64,000 bases of DNA, taken from contig NZ_JBLGTV010000014.1 in the NCBI RefSeq assembly GCF_047468865.1, positions 11,774 through 75,773 on the forward strand. The letters are read 5' to 3'. A program made the position numbers and the translations under genes. Below the pieces are notes generated by a model. The model made no database searches and was not told the DNA's origin. It saw only the letters and a program-made list of their open reading frames with translations. This document shows, piece after piece, positions 1 through 8,875 of the stretch; the stretch's first letter is position 1, and each line of letters begins with the position of its first letter. Origin of the DNA: Castellaniella hirudinis_A (lineage in GTDB: Bacteria; Pseudomonadota; Gammaproteobacteria; Burkholderiales; Burkholderiaceae_B).

Positions 1-1111
1 CGCGGATGGTCACCATGTTCTTCTCGAAGTCCTTGTCGTTCTCGGTAGACACCAGGATCTCGGTATCCATGCGATCGAAGACCTGCGCTCCGAGGCGGAA
101 CGCTCCCACCAGGAAGTCATCCTGCACAATGGCTTGTGTAGCCACCACAGGAAGATTCCACAGTCGGGCTGGAGTACCATCTTGCGGACGAGCAATGATG
201 TAGTTGCCGTTCGCATCTTTGGTCAGCTCGATTTGCGCCCAATCAGCCGGGTGCAGCACGATGCCGCTGGCCGGATATTCGGCCAGGATGGCCTGCAGGA
301 TGGCCAACCGAACGCGATCAATCCCCTGATATTTCTCGGGAGTGAACGCAGCCACGAAGCTTTCCGCCTGCGGGATGATGCCGTTCAGGTTGACGCCTGC
401 GCCATTACCGTACAGGAATTGGCTTTCTTCCTTCAGGTCCAGGCCGTAGGTGCCGCGCGCATCGATATAGCTTGCCAGCCCAGGCGCATCGTCCAGAATC
501 TGGCGACTGGCCTTAAACAGGTGAGCGATCGTGCGCACCGGCGCGTTGGCCAGCTCGAACGCGATTTCCGAGTAAGGCTTTTGCCCACCTTCGGAGACCA
601 TCGCGGCACTGTTCGTGAAGCCGGTTTCCTTCACATACTCGATGTTGTTGCTGCTGGTCGTTCCAGGAGCGACAAGATCACGGATGGTCAGGCGGCGATT
701 GGGCGCTGCCACAATGCCGGGCTGGCGGTCGGATTGCACCAGGTCACCACCGGAGCCCGTCACCGAAGTAATGGCGGCTTGCGGGATGGCGACCCGATAC
801 GCGCCGCGAGAAGACGAATTCACGCCCTGCTCGGTGAGCGATGCGGACACCATCTGACCGGCGGTTTGGTGAGTTTGCGGTCCATCTTCAGCCCTGCCAG
901 CGGCCACAGCCTGCTCGACAGCAGCCATGCGAGCCTGAGCTTCGCCGTATTTGACCAGCAGCTCGTCGACCTTGGCGCGGGTTTCGGCGTTCACCTCGCC
1001 CGCGTTCTTGGCTTCCTTGATGGCCTGTTCGGCCAGGGGCTTGATTTCGCTGTTCAGTCGCGTGATGTTCGCGTTCAGGTCTTCAACCTGCTTTTCGATG
1101 GGATCAGCCAT
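1..1111 (-). CDS. HK97-type major capsid protein (3' end outside window)
   Basis: Forms the icosahedral head shell. The minus-strand reading frame opens at the ATG at 1111 (MADPIEKQVEDLNANITRL) and runs off the left edge, leaving about 370 residues. An N-terminal coiled-coil-like stretch (about residues 1-60), the usual scaffold or delta domain of this family, precedes a body with typical HK97 capsid segments: IRDLVAPGTTSSNNIEYVKE, a long helix near DARGTYGLDLKEESQFLYG, and GIVLHPADWAQIEL. An AGGAG ribosome site lies just upstream of the ATG. It follows the protease gene by two bases, the standard head-module order. The long plus-strand open frame over it is a shadow. Confidence 0.9.
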   Translation of the reverse strand, partial: MADPIEKQVEDLNANITRLNSEIKPLAEQAIKEAKNAGEVNAETRAKVDELLVKYGEAQARMAAVEQAVAAGRAEDGPQTHQTAGQMVSASLTEQGVNSSSRGAYRVAIPQAAITSVTGSGGDLVQSDRQPGIVAAPNRRLTIRDLVAPGTTSSNNIEYVKETGFTNSAAMVSEGGQKPYSEIAFELANAPVRTIAHLFKASRQILDDAPGLASYIDARGTYGLDLKEESQFLYGNGAGVNLNGIIPQAESFVAAFTPEKYQGIDRVRLAILQAILAEYPASGIVLHPADWAQIELTKDANGNYIIARPQDGTPARLWNLPVVATQAIVQDDFLVGAFRLGAQVFDRMDTEILVSTENDKDFEKNMVTIR

Positions 1112-1113
1112 GA

Positions 1114-1977
1114 TTAGGCTCCTATTGAGATAGATTTGATCGCAGTAAGCGATGAGGAAAGGTCGATAACAGGCGGATCTCCCGCACTGTGTTCGGTGGG
1201 ATCGCCCTCACCGCCGCCAGTCGGATCACCCAGACCGGACTTGAATTCGGATATGAGGCGCATAGCCTCGGACTTCGGCATGCCAGAGGCTCGCAGTGCG
1301 GACTCCAACCGGCGAACCGCTGAGGCGCTTTTTTTATCGCCCTGCTTCACCTGATCAGACGGCAGTAATTCGTCGGCGAAACCTTGATCAACCGCAGAAC
1401 TGCCGCCGATCCAGGTTTCGCCATCCATCTGCTGCTGAATCTCAGCCAGGTCTTTGCCGGTGCGCGCCACATAAATATCCGCCATGGCAGCATCAAATGG
1501 ATCGAGCTTGTCGGCCACGGCTCGCAGGTCGTTGCGGTTGCCAATTGCCACCACCCAGCAGTTGTGGATCATGAAGAATCCGGCGCGCGCAATCTGCACG
1601 GTATCGCCAGCCATGGCGATAATCGAGGCGGCAGAGGCGGCCAGACCCAGAACCTTGACCGTCACGTCGCCGTCGTGTTCGCGCAGCAGGTTGTAGATCG
1701 CCAGGCCCTCGAACATGTCGCCGCCAGGGCTGTTGATGTTGACTGTCACTGGCCCTGGGCCCATGTTGCGCAACGCACCGGCAATGCGCTTGGCCGTCAC
1801 GCCTTCGCCCGTCCAGTAGTCGTAGCCAATCACGTCATAGATGCTGATCGTGCGGTCTTCGTCTGCAGCAGCGCGAATCCCGGCGTCCCAGCGATCTAGG
1901 GCGCGTGGCAAAATACTGCTCGTAACAGCCGCGCACGGGCGGCCCTCCGGGGCAGCCGGAAGATTGCGGATAGGCAT
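1114..1977 (-). CDS. ClpP-type (S14) prohead protease
   Basis: Head-maturation protease that would trim the capsid scaffold domain during assembly. It has 287 residues with a ClpP/crotonase fold: NINSPGGDMFEG (oxyanion region), the nucleophile serine in LAASAASIIAMAG (about residues 112-124), the histidine in FFMIHNCWVV and the aspartate in DPFDAAMADIY. The C-terminal 80 residues are a low-complexity charged and Gly/Pro tail. It lies between portal and capsid, with its stop two bases before the capsid ATG. Confidence 0.9.
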   Translation of the reverse strand: MPIRNLPAAPEGRPCAAVTSSILPRALDRWDAGIRAAADEDRTISIYDVIGYDYWTGEGVTAKRIAGALRNMGPGPVTVNINSPGGDMFEGLAIYNLLREHDGDVTVKVLGLAASAASIIAMAGDTVQIARAGFFMIHNCWVVAIGNRNDLRAVADKLDPFDAAMADIYVARTGKDLAEIQQQMDGETWIGGSSAVDQGFADELLPSDQVKQGDKKSASAVRRLESALRASGMPKSEAMRLISEFKSGLGDPTGGGEGDPTEHSAGDPPVIDLSSSLTAIKSISIGA

Positions 1978-1982
1978 GGGAT

Positions 1983-3281
1983 TTACTCCTGGGTTTCGGC
2001 TGTTTTGAGCCAGTTCGATAGCGCGGAACGCACGCTGTTTGAGTCGCTGGATTCGCCCAGCCTGTCTAGTGGTAGAAGGTTGGACTGCACGGTGAGAACC
2101 TCGGCATTTCCGCCCTTTCTGGGAAGATTCTCTTTTTCTCGAATATCGTCCCTGGTGTAGACCCCGTTCTGAGCCATGGAGCTATAGAAGGCAGCACGAG
2201 AAGCGCTATCGGCCCTAAGGAACCCTTCAAGAGAGTATTCCGCGTAATACAGCGGCCAGTCTTTCGGTTCCAGCAAGCGCTTATTGATGCACTGCTGAAT
2301 CTGCGTGGTGTAGCTGGTGATGACAAACGTGAGAAAGGCCAGCATCTGCTGCTCAAGGCCGGTTCCCCAATTCGACCCTTTGTCGGTATATCCAACCATC
2401 CAAGGGGGGACACCGAACCAACGGCAGATTTCTTGCGTAGACCAGCCCCGAGACTCCAGCAGCTGGGCGTCATTCGGGTTGATGCCGATGGATTCGGGCT
2501 TTACCCCATGCTCCAGCACCGGAGCGCGACCAGCGTTCAATGCCCCGGATACTGCGGCCACATACTCGCGGAATTCCTCGCGCTGTTTTGAATTCATCGT
2601 CCGGTCAACAGAAAACGCGACCGTCGGCATAAGCCCATTTTTGAACGTCCCATTTGCGGCGTCCTCGGCCGACATGGCCGCACCCATCACATCCACGCCG
2701 TACCGAATGGCCGACAGGCCGATTCTGCCATCCAAGGAAAAGGCAGGGATATGCAGAATGTCAGTACGGGCAATCTCGATTTCGGCACCAGACCTCGGTC
2801 TGAAAAAGTACCTCAAGCGGCCCAAATCATCACAATCCAAACGAACACGAGATGGCAGCAGAAATTCCAACGCCACAGCCCGCTTGCCGATTCGTTGGAT
2901 TCTCGCGTACGTGTTCCCCCACAGCATCATGGCCGCCACCATGGCCTGCCAGAACTGCATGGGTGTCATGTCTTCGTTAGGAGACACATGCACCAGCGCA
3001 TACAAAGGATGGTCGTTCGCCGATTCGCGACCGCCGTCCGATTTGCGCTTGTAGACACCAATTGGCAGGCCCGCCACCGACATGGACACCAGTCGAACGC
3101 ACGCCCAGACGGCAGACAGCTTCATTGCGTCGTTCACGCCGACCGCACGACCACTGGAAGATGCACCCCCAAGCCAAGATGACCAAAAACCGCCGTCAGT
3201 CAGTCGGATCGGCGCGTTATGCCAGATCGACTCACTTTGGGCGGCCTGAATCAGCACCGATGCGATACCTCGCTTACGCAC
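1983..3281 (-). CDS. phage portal protein (HK97 family)
   Basis: Forms the dodecameric ring through which DNA enters and leaves the head. It has 432 residues, normal for the family, with the conserved stretch GWSTQEICRWFGVPPWMVG and QQMLAFLTFVITSYTTQIQQCINKRLL. The start is taken as GTG at 3281 because a GAGGTG ribosome site sits five bases upstream, inside the end of the preceding small gene (8-base overlap). It is part of the terminase-portal-protease-capsid module. Confidence 0.92.
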   Translation of the reverse strand: MRKRGIASVLIQAAQSESIWHNAPIRLTDGGFWSSWLGGASSSGRAVGVNDAMKLSAVWACVRLVSMSVAGLPIGVYKRKSDGGRESANDHPLYALVHVSPNEDMTPMQFWQAMVAAMMLWGNTYARIQRIGKRAVALEFLLPSRVRLDCDDLGRLRYFFRPRSGAEIEIARTDILHIPAFSLDGRIGLSAIRYGVDVMGAAMSAEDAANGTFKNGLMPTVAFSVDRTMNSKQREEFREYVAAVSGALNAGRAPVLEHGVKPESIGINPNDAQLLESRGWSTQEICRWFGVPPWMVGYTDKGSNWGTGLEQQMLAFLTFVITSYTTQIQQCINKRLLEPKDWPLYYAEYSLEGFLRADSASRAAFYSSMAQNGVYTRDDIREKENLPRKGGNAEVLTVQSNLLPLDRLGESSDSNSVRSALSNWLKTAETQE

Positions 3282-3459
3282 GTTTCACCTCAGAGCGCAG
3301 TCCACTGCGAAGAAAGGCCGCACACACAAGCAGCGCAGCGCCGCCAGCGACAAACGCCCAGCCAGGTCCGGCCAACACGAACGTACCGGCCACCAGCAGG
3401 CTCAGGCCAGCGATGGCGGCCAACAGGAAGAGGGTCAAAGCAATAGTCATGATTCTCAC
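3274..3459 (-). CDS. small two-helix membrane protein in the head module
   Basis: A 61-residue protein that is nearly all hydrophobic: two predicted membrane helices (about residues 5-25 and 30-50) and a short basic tail. Its start overlaps the terminase stop (ATGA) and its end overlaps the portal start by 8 bases, so it is translated as part of the head operon. I do not recognise a family. Small membrane proteins occur at this position in other HK97-like phages, but the function is unknown. Confidence 0.65.
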   Translation of the reverse strand: MRIMTIALTLFLLAAIAGLSLLVAGTFVLAGPGWAFVAGGAALLVCAAFLRSGLRSEVKRA

Positions 3460-5147
3460 GCAATAATCGGGTTTCGGATGGCTTCCCAGAAGTCGCCTGA
3501 AGATCGCGCCTCCGGGTTGAGCGCCATCAGTTGCACAGCATCAAAGAGCGCCATGAGCGGATCGATCTTTGCTGATCCGCTGGCCTGCTTTGTAATGTTG
3601 ATCGCGTTGCCCACGGGCACCGTCTTGGCATTTCCTACACACCAGGCCATCAATGGCTGTCCAGCGTGCTTGAACGACTCCTCTGCCAGTCGTCGTTCAG
3701 CGGTCTTGATGGTGCCCGAGAGCTTCCATCCCTGACTGACCGCCATCAACTTGGTTTTGGGCACGCCCTTTTCTTCTAAGGCATCCAGAACCGACCCAAT
3801 CCCAGCCGGATCAGCGCCCACCAGATCTAACAGGCCGGATTCTTCGATCTCAGCCACGATTGCGGCCAGATCGTCCACGTCTTCGCCGATATGGTCCACC
3901 AGCATCAGATCGCCATCAGCGGCGAAGTCCTTCAGCCGCGGCGCGATGTCCTTGCGCCGCTCCAGCACGGACGGATGCGCCCATGCCTTGCACCAGGCAA
4001 GCCATTCCTTCGTGTCCTTGTGGCGACCCAGCACGCACAAGCCCAGAAGGTCGTCCAGGCCGCCGCCGTCGATTCCAACGTCGATGACCTCGCATTCAGA
4101 CAGCAGATAAGACAGGGTGATGGTCGGGTCGGCTTGCTGCTGCCAGTAGTCCGCACCCATCCAACGGTCGGAGCGCAGGTTCAGGCCAATTTCGACATTC
4201 AGGTGCTTGGCCATGAACCCGATCACGGATTCCTCGCCACTCTCTTCGGCCTGAGACATCATCCGGATCAGGTCGGCCTCACTGACGGACGCCCCCAAAT
4301 TCGGGTTCGTGACGTAGAAGGTTTTCGGGTTGCGATGCTCTCCGGCATCCAGCATGGCTTGCGGATGCTCGTAAATGACCGGCAAGAACCGGGGGTCAAC
4401 AATCACGCCATCCCGAACCTTCCTTGCGTACTGCAATTTCTGCTTAAAAACACCTGCCGGCGGCTCATCGGACTGCGTGGACAGATAAACCACAAAGCCC
4501 TCTGGGCGAGATACCAGTCCACCCGTGGCTTCACGTAACATGTTCTCGGCCTTCGCCTTCTTGCCGAAGATCCACAATTCATCGACCAGCACGATGGATG
4601 ACTTCTTGCCGCCCACGGTGTCGGTGTCTGCGGCGACCACGCTTAGGATCGCTCCGGTACGCCGATCAGTGATCGTTCGCACGTGATCCTGAACATGGAA
4701 GATGGCCTTGAGCTCATCGTCAGCCTGGATCATGTCTCGGGCCGGGAAATACGAGTTCTTCGCGATCTCCACAGTGGGCGCGATGATCGACAACTCAGCC
4801 GAACGACGCCAGTTCAACAGCAGCGCTGTCAGCATGATGCCGGCAGCCGTCGTGGATTTCGTATTCTTCTTGCTGATCAGCAGAAAGAATTCGGTGATCA
4901 GCCTTCGACCTGTGTCCGCGTCGTATGCGCCGAACACCGCCGACACAAAATCCAACACCCATTTCCTGGAGACCTCGCCCATAGCCGGGCTTCCAGGCAA
5001 ATCGACGATCTTCAACTGCTCGAATATCCGAAGCGCAGCGTCAGCCTGCTCAGGAAACAGCGGATTGAAGGTGATCAGACTCTCGCCCGCAACAATCCGT
5101 CGCTCCCAGTCCAAGCAAGCAGTACTCCACTGCGGAAGCGCAACCAT
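3456..5147 (-). CDS. terminase large subunit
   Basis: ATP-driven DNA packaging motor and nuclease. It has 563 residues. The N-terminal ATPase has a variant Walker A (FFLLISKKNTKSTTAAGI, about residues 88-105) and a Walker B with catalytic acid (SSIVLVDELWIFG). The C-terminal RNase H-like nuclease starts with an acidic strand (VIDVGIDGGGLDDLLGLCVLG). It belongs to the HK97-type TerL group. The start overlaps the small-subunit stop by one base (TAATG). Confidence 0.93.
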   Translation of the reverse strand: MVALPQWSTACLDWERRIVAGESLITFNPLFPEQADAALRIFEQLKIVDLPGSPAMGEVSRKWVLDFVSAVFGAYDADTGRRLITEFFLLISKKNTKSTTAAGIMLTALLLNWRRSAELSIIAPTVEIAKNSYFPARDMIQADDELKAIFHVQDHVRTITDRRTGAILSVVAADTDTVGGKKSSIVLVDELWIFGKKAKAENMLREATGGLVSRPEGFVVYLSTQSDEPPAGVFKQKLQYARKVRDGVIVDPRFLPVIYEHPQAMLDAGEHRNPKTFYVTNPNLGASVSEADLIRMMSQAEESGEESVIGFMAKHLNVEIGLNLRSDRWMGADYWQQQADPTITLSYLLSECEVIDVGIDGGGLDDLLGLCVLGRHKDTKEWLAWCKAWAHPSVLERRKDIAPRLKDFAADGDLMLVDHIGEDVDDLAAIVAEIEESGLLDLVGADPAGIGSVLDALEEKGVPKTKLMAVSQGWKLSGTIKTAERRLAEESFKHAGQPLMAWCVGNAKTVPVGNAINITKQASGSAKIDPLMALFDAVQLMALNPEARSSGDFWEAIRNPIIA

Positions 5148-5587
5148 TACTGCAACCTGGGCGCCGCCGGAACAGCAAATCGACCCTGCATGGCCTTGTT
5201 GGCCGCATCTTCCTTGGCTGACTTCTTGCTGGCCTCGCCCTTGCGCTCATGAGTGAACGGCATGAGCGCCTTGGCCGCATCAAGCCTCAGCTTCATGTCT
5301 TCAGACACATCATTCATGAGCGCCTTCAGAAAATCCTGAGGATCACTGAACATCTTCCCGAGATCGGGCAGGTTGACATCCTTGCCGGCCGCCTTTGCCT
5401 CGGATTTCGCTTGTTCAACAATCTCTTTGCGCTTCAGCGCGGCCTGAACGTCCGGGTCCTTCATCAGGCGGCTGGCCGCTTGAGGCGCACCCTTCTCGCT
5501 ATAGCCCGCAGCCACAGCCGCTTTCGCGCCAGACAGCCCCGACTGGAGCGCGGCAACGAATTTGCGCTTTTTGTCGGTAAACGCCAT
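5147..5587 (-). CDS. terminase small subunit
   Basis: DNA-recognition subunit of the packaging machine. It has 146 residues. The N-terminal half has the terminase_2-type helix-turn-helix pattern (KKRKFVAALQSGLSGAKAA, then AAGYSEKGAPQAASRLMKDPDV); the rest is charged and helical. The ATG at 5587 is chosen over an in-frame TTG two codons upstream because GAGGT lies five bases before it. It is directly followed by the large subunit. Confidence 0.85.
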   Translation of the reverse strand: MAFTDKKRKFVAALQSGLSGAKAAVAAGYSEKGAPQAASRLMKDPDVQAALKRKEIVEQAKSEAKAAGKDVNLPDLGKMFSDPQDFLKALMNDVSEDMKLRLDAAKALMPFTHERKGEASKKSAKEDAANKAMQGRFAVPAAPRLQ

Positions 5588-5593
5588 GAACAA

Positions 5594-5804
5594 CCTCAGT
5601 TAACAAGTTCCTGTTAAGGGGAAAAATCTCTGAATGAGAGAAGCTGCCGGTCTAGGTTTCCGATCCGCCCAGGGTTTCGACCCGCCCCCCCCCGCTTGAA
5701 TGCCCATGCCAGCCCGCTGTAGCCCGCCTGTGCGCTCGTACGCGGTGATGGCGGGAGCGCCGCAGCGCCTCACCTATGCCCGTCTGGCCAGCCCTAGACG
5801 GCCA
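5594..5804. other. non-coding gap upstream of terS; candidate packaging region
   Basis: About 210 bases without a convincing gene. It includes a run of ten cytosines (around 5686-5696) and GC-rich repeats. In HK97-like phages with an adjacent HNH gene, the cos/TerS-binding region usually sits next to terS, so this is the natural candidate. No cos site can be read directly. Confidence 0.25.
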
Positions 5805-5960
5805 TCACTCAATCCTCATCCTGATAGCCCGCCGTACCCAGTACGCCACGCGCTCGACATCGGGCGCGCACCCAGTCATGCGGCACATGAGCACCACGCC
5901 CACGATGTACCAGCGCAGCCACCAGGCCACGGATATGCGTATCGTCACCTGACGCTGCAT
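5805..5960 (-). CDS. small membrane protein
   Basis: A 51-residue protein (MQRQVTIRISVAWWLRWYIV...) with one membrane helix (about residues 10-30) and a basic C-terminus. The start at 5960 is chosen because the ATG overlaps the stop of the upstream gene as ATGA. The longer upstream extension of this frame is an out-of-frame shadow of the neighbour. The function is unknown; similar short proteins lie near HNH/terminase genes in betaproteobacterial phages. Confidence 0.55.
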   Translation of the reverse strand: MQRQVTIRISVAWWLRWYIVGVVLMCRMTGCAPDVERVAYWVRRAIRMRIE

Positions 5961-6196
5961 CAGAGCAGCTCCACAGTGACACGGCCGTACAGCGTGCGAC
6001 TGATGATCCGGCCGCGCTTGCTGATCTTGATCGGATCGTCCTCTACCCGCACGCGCCCTTTGCTGACACTGGCGGCCGTGACGTGCCGCAACTCCACGCC
6101 GTCCAGGTACACGCGGCACGGCGGGCAGATACCCGGCAGCAGCCAGCCACGATTGCGCCGCTCGATCGCGTCCAGGTCTATATTGGTCTGCATCAT
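5960..6196 (-). CDS. hypothetical phage protein, 78 aa
   Basis: A 78-residue predicted beta-rich protein (VYLDGVELRHVTAASV, KGRVRVEDDPIKISKRGR). It is coupled by ATGA overlaps to the genes on both sides, which supports a real coding sequence. Not recognised. Its position between HNH and terminase suggests a late-region accessory role. Confidence 0.6.
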   Translation of the reverse strand: MMQTNIDLDAIERRNRGWLLPGICPPCRVYLDGVELRHVTAASVSKGRVRVEDDPIKISKRGRIISRTLYGRVTVELL

Positions 6197-6426
6197 CCAG
6201 CCACCGGCTTTAGGGTGTGATCGTCGATGATCTCAACCTTGATATCATGGAGAATGCCGGTGCTGGTGTCGCGGGTAGACACCCAGGCCCGCCACGTCAC
6301 GCCCGTACCATCCAGGCTGACGCCCACCTTTTCCGCCACTCGCTCAGCAATGATCCGCAGCGCCACGTCTTGATCGACCGTGGTCGCGTACACGTCGCGG
6401 TGCTGCTTGTCTGTGTTGATCTTCAC
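6193..6426 (-). CDS. hypothetical phage protein, 77 aa
   Basis: A 77-residue acidic protein (MKINTDKQHRDVYATTVDQD...) with alternating helix and strand character and no recognisable motif. It ends in an ATGA overlap with the next gene and starts three bases after the HNH stop, so all are probably on one transcript. Confidence 0.6.
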   Translation of the reverse strand: MKINTDKQHRDVYATTVDQDVALRIIAERVAEKVGVSLDGTGVTWRAWVSTRDTSTGILHDIKVEIIDDHTLKPVAG

Positions 6427-6429
6427 GCC

Positions 6430-6861
6430 TCAATCCTCCACCGGCCAGCCGTCAAGCCCGATTGCCTGGCGCTGGCTGCCGCGCTCGATGCGCTGTTTGG
6501 TGCTGTCGTGATGTGTCTTGCACAGACCCTGCCAGTTGCTGCGATCCCAGAACAACGCCTGGTCTCCACGATGCGGGATCCTGTGGTCAACAATCGTTGC
6601 CAGCGGCTCAGCCACGCCGCGCTTGGCGCACTCCACGATCACATCAGCTGGCGGCAGATCTGTCATGTCCAGATCAGCTAGGCACATGACGCAGTGCGGA
6701 TGCTTGGCCAGATATCCGGCCCTGGCCTGCTGCCATTTGTAGCCGTACCCGCGCTGAGCTGATGTCTTGCCGCCGCGCCAGCTGTCGAGGTTGCCTTGAG
6801 CCTGCTGCCGTTTCGCGGGCAGTTTTCCGAGGCGCGACGGAATCGTTTGCAATCTAGCCAC
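6430..6861 (-). CDS. HNH endonuclease
   Basis: A 143-residue nuclease. The zinc and catalytic core is visible: a CVMC pair, then DHRIPHRG, and CKTHHDSTK at the C-terminal side (H-N-H beta-beta-alpha-metal fold). HNH proteins encoded next to terminase are needed for specific cleavage or packaging in several cos phages (known for HK97-type phages); the position here suggests the same job. The N-terminus is basic. Confidence 0.85.
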   Translation of the reverse strand: MARLQTIPSRLGKLPAKRQQAQGNLDSWRGGKTSAQRGYGYKWQQARAGYLAKHPHCVMCLADLDMTDLPPADVIVECAKRGVAEPLATIVDHRIPHRGDQALFWDRSNWQGLCKTHHDSTKQRIERGSQRQAIGLDGWPVED

Positions 6862-7040
6862 AATTAGGGTTTGTCCTAATAAAAATATCCCATATAGTGC
6901 TTGCGGTAACTATGGCGTGGACAAACTTACTGTTTCTGATCTACAAAAAATATCAATAGCCGGGTCTGGTCGCGTGTTTTTTGAGCTAGGCCCTGACTGA
7001 TCATATCCCGCACACCGCGCTAAATAATATAGGGCTGCGC

Positions 7041-8048
7041 TCACTTACTAATTGCATCTGGCTTTTCGGCGACAACCCCTTGCAGTCTTTCAATTTCAGA
7101 TCTCTGCTGAGCTATAAGTGCTTGCTGGTCCGTTAGCTTTTCCTGAAAACTAATTTCGATGTCATGCAATGTTTTGAGGGTGGCGTCCAAAGCGGTTTTA
7201 TCACCCCATATCTGACCAACCAATCCTGACAAAGCGGCAACAATCGCCACGCCAACAGCAATTTTTGTAAGCCGCTGTCCTCTGGCTGCAATTGCGTTTG
7301 ACTTTATTGACTCAACTACTTGAGCCTTCGATATCTCAAGCGCCTCTCCCGTCCTCTGTTCGCTCTTTCTGGCTTCCTCCATCCACTTCGGCAAAACCTC
7401 AACAACTAGCGCATCGTGCAAACCACTGACCACATCAATCAAGCTATCTGTTTTTTGCGCCATATTCCTGGATATTTGCGCATTCTCCTGAGAAAGCTTG
7501 ATCAATGGATTTTCGGGGAGCCGGATTGGTTTTGGTTGCTCGAACACAACTCTTGATGCTCGGGCCTCAGTCTCTGCTATAGCAGAGAGGCCAGCCAGTC
7601 CTTGCATACGAGCCTTTTTCTTCTCTTGCTCCAGTATCGATGAATAGGCTTGGTCTCCCAAGAAGCTGTACAGCCCAGCCTTCTCAAACATTTTGGCCCG
7701 TTTTTTTTCTTCCTCTACGATTTCATTTTTAATAAAGTCGCTAAGACCATCAGGCACCAAGCCTTCGGGCAAGTCTTTCATATAAACCTGCCTCGCTGTG
7801 GCGGCTAAGATGTTCTCGATGTCATCTTTCCCTAAGCGAGAGAATAGGCTGTCTGACAAGGGGGCTACATCAAAGTTATTCTGATCCTCGCTGGCGTAAA
7901 GGCGAACCAAAGCCGCCGTTAATCCACCTTCCCCGCTTTCAAGCTTCTTTAGCTTCTCCAAGTCCCCTGTTAAATTGTGGCGAACATATAGCTCACCGGC
8001 GCTTGTTTCAACAGCCACCTTTTTAGGGATTAGATTTTTAATATCCAC
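7041..8048 (-). CDS. membrane-anchored coiled-coil protein (phage moron candidate)
   Basis: About 335 residues, no known family. A charged helical N-terminal two thirds (many EEEKKRAKMF and EQEKKKARM segments) leads to one membrane helix (IAVGVAIVAALSGLVGQIWG, about residues 260-280) and a final coiled coil (FQEKLTDQQALIAQQRSEIERLQ). The start is taken as GTG at 8048, which has AGAGGAAA seven bases upstream; the 22 in-frame residues before it run through an unlikely leader. It is less GC-rich than its neighbours and sits between a terminator and the late genes, which fits an added lysogenic-conversion or exclusion gene. Function not known. Confidence 0.65.
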   Translation of the reverse strand: MDIKNLIPKKVAVETSAGELYVRHNLTGDLEKLKKLESGEGGLTAALVRLYASEDQNNFDVAPLSDSLFSRLGKDDIENILAATARQVYMKDLPEGLVPDGLSDFIKNEIVEEEKKRAKMFEKAGLYSFLGDQAYSSILEQEKKKARMQGLAGLSAIAETEARASRVVFEQPKPIRLPENPLIKLSQENAQISRNMAQKTDSLIDVVSGLHDALVVEVLPKWMEEARKSEQRTGEALEISKAQVVESIKSNAIAARGQRLTKIAVGVAIVAALSGLVGQIWGDKTALDATLKTLHDIEISFQEKLTDQQALIAQQRSEIERLQGVVAEKPDAISK

Positions 8049-8117
8049 TTGCTTTCCTCTTGGTAATTCGTGCCGGTGCGCTATGCAACACCAGCGTGTA
8101 TGAATCTGTGGCAAACG

Positions 8118-8141
8118 AAAAAACCCCGCTCTAGGCAGGGC
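8118..8141 (-). terminator. Rho-independent terminator after the Q-like gene
   Basis: On the minus strand a six-pair stem (GCAGGG side 8135-8140, CCCCGC side 8124-8129, five-base loop, one wobble) is followed by six U. It lies about 70 bases downstream of the Q-like gene and ahead of the late genes, the place of a Q-regulated late terminator. Confidence 0.7.
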
Positions 8142-8207
8142 CCCGTCCGCCCCAATCGCAACTACCTGAGGCTATCTGGAAAACAGTATAAACCATACCA
8201 AATAGTC

Positions 8208-8690
8208 TCACAACCCTTGCTTGGCCCGCTCAAGCATCCGCATTGCCTTGTTATGCGCCATTACCGAGCCGGCATCCAGGCGGCGGTAATAGGTTGCCCT
8301 GCTTACTCCGCGAGAATTGAAAATCACCGGCATATCCTCATGCCTGATATGTGCCACGAAATACGCATACAAGACGATCTTATGCGTGTCCTCCAGCGCC
8401 ATCACGGCCTTGTGAATCGCCATGCTCTGGGGGTCCAGGCGAAAGTCTCGCGGCTCTCGGTCAGACAGCTGGCCAAGGATTCGGCAAAACGGGGTAACGC
8501 CCAGATTCGCCCAAAACTGCGGCCGCCTTGCCCAGTCTCCCCATTGATACATATCTTGCTGGATTCGACCAGAAACGGACTGCAGCTTGCGCCCCATATA
8601 CTCCTCCACAACGCGGGTATCCCGCTTTATTTCATGCTCTTCCATCCTGGCCACCACCTCGAATGGATCACCCATGCGCCAGCGCTCCAT
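8208..8690 (-). CDS. Q-like late antiterminator candidate
   Basis: 160 residues. The middle (MYQWGDWARRPQFWANLG) and the C-terminal helix-turn-helix (GVSRATYYRRLDAGSVMAHNKAMRML, about residues 130-155), preceded by HKIVLYAYF, resemble the sigma-70 region-4-like core of phage antitermination Q proteins. Context agrees: it is the last gene of the replication block and is followed by a terminator before the late genes. The start overlaps the upstream stop (TGATG). It could instead be another late transcriptional regulator. Confidence 0.6.
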   Translation of the reverse strand: MERWRMGDPFEVVARMEEHEIKRDTRVVEEYMGRKLQSVSGRIQQDMYQWGDWARRPQFWANLGVTPFCRILGQLSDREPRDFRLDPQSMAIHKAVMALEDTHKIVLYAYFVAHIRHEDMPVIFNSRGVSRATYYRRLDAGSVMAHNKAMRMLERAKQGL

Positions 8691-8875
8691 CAGGAGCCCA
8701 TCCCATTGGTTTTCGAATAGTGCATATCCGCGTAGCCATCAATGGCGTCAACAAGCGCCCTGAATCCCTCGACAAGGCTTATAAATTCCGGCAGCAATCG
8801 ACACGCCCAGGCGCGGGAATTCCCGAACTTCACGGACCTCACAGCCTGCTGCCTTCTGAGCTTGCGCATCTTCAT
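8690..8875 (-). CDS. small basic phage protein, 61 aa
   Basis: Starts MKMRKLRRQQAVRSVKFGNS; the basic N-terminus could bind nucleic acid, followed by a helical part. The start at 8875 makes an ATGA overlap with the upstream gene; a start three codons earlier is possible. Not recognised. Confidence 0.5.
   Translation of the reverse strand: MKMRKLRRQQAVRSVKFGNSRAWACRLLPEFISLVEGFRALVDAIDGYADMHYSKTNGMGS

Noticed and set aside
134..1117. Long plus-strand open frame opposite the capsid gene
   Set aside because: Antisense shadow: the minus strand carries a clear HK97 capsid with ribosome site, and the plus-strand product has no family features.
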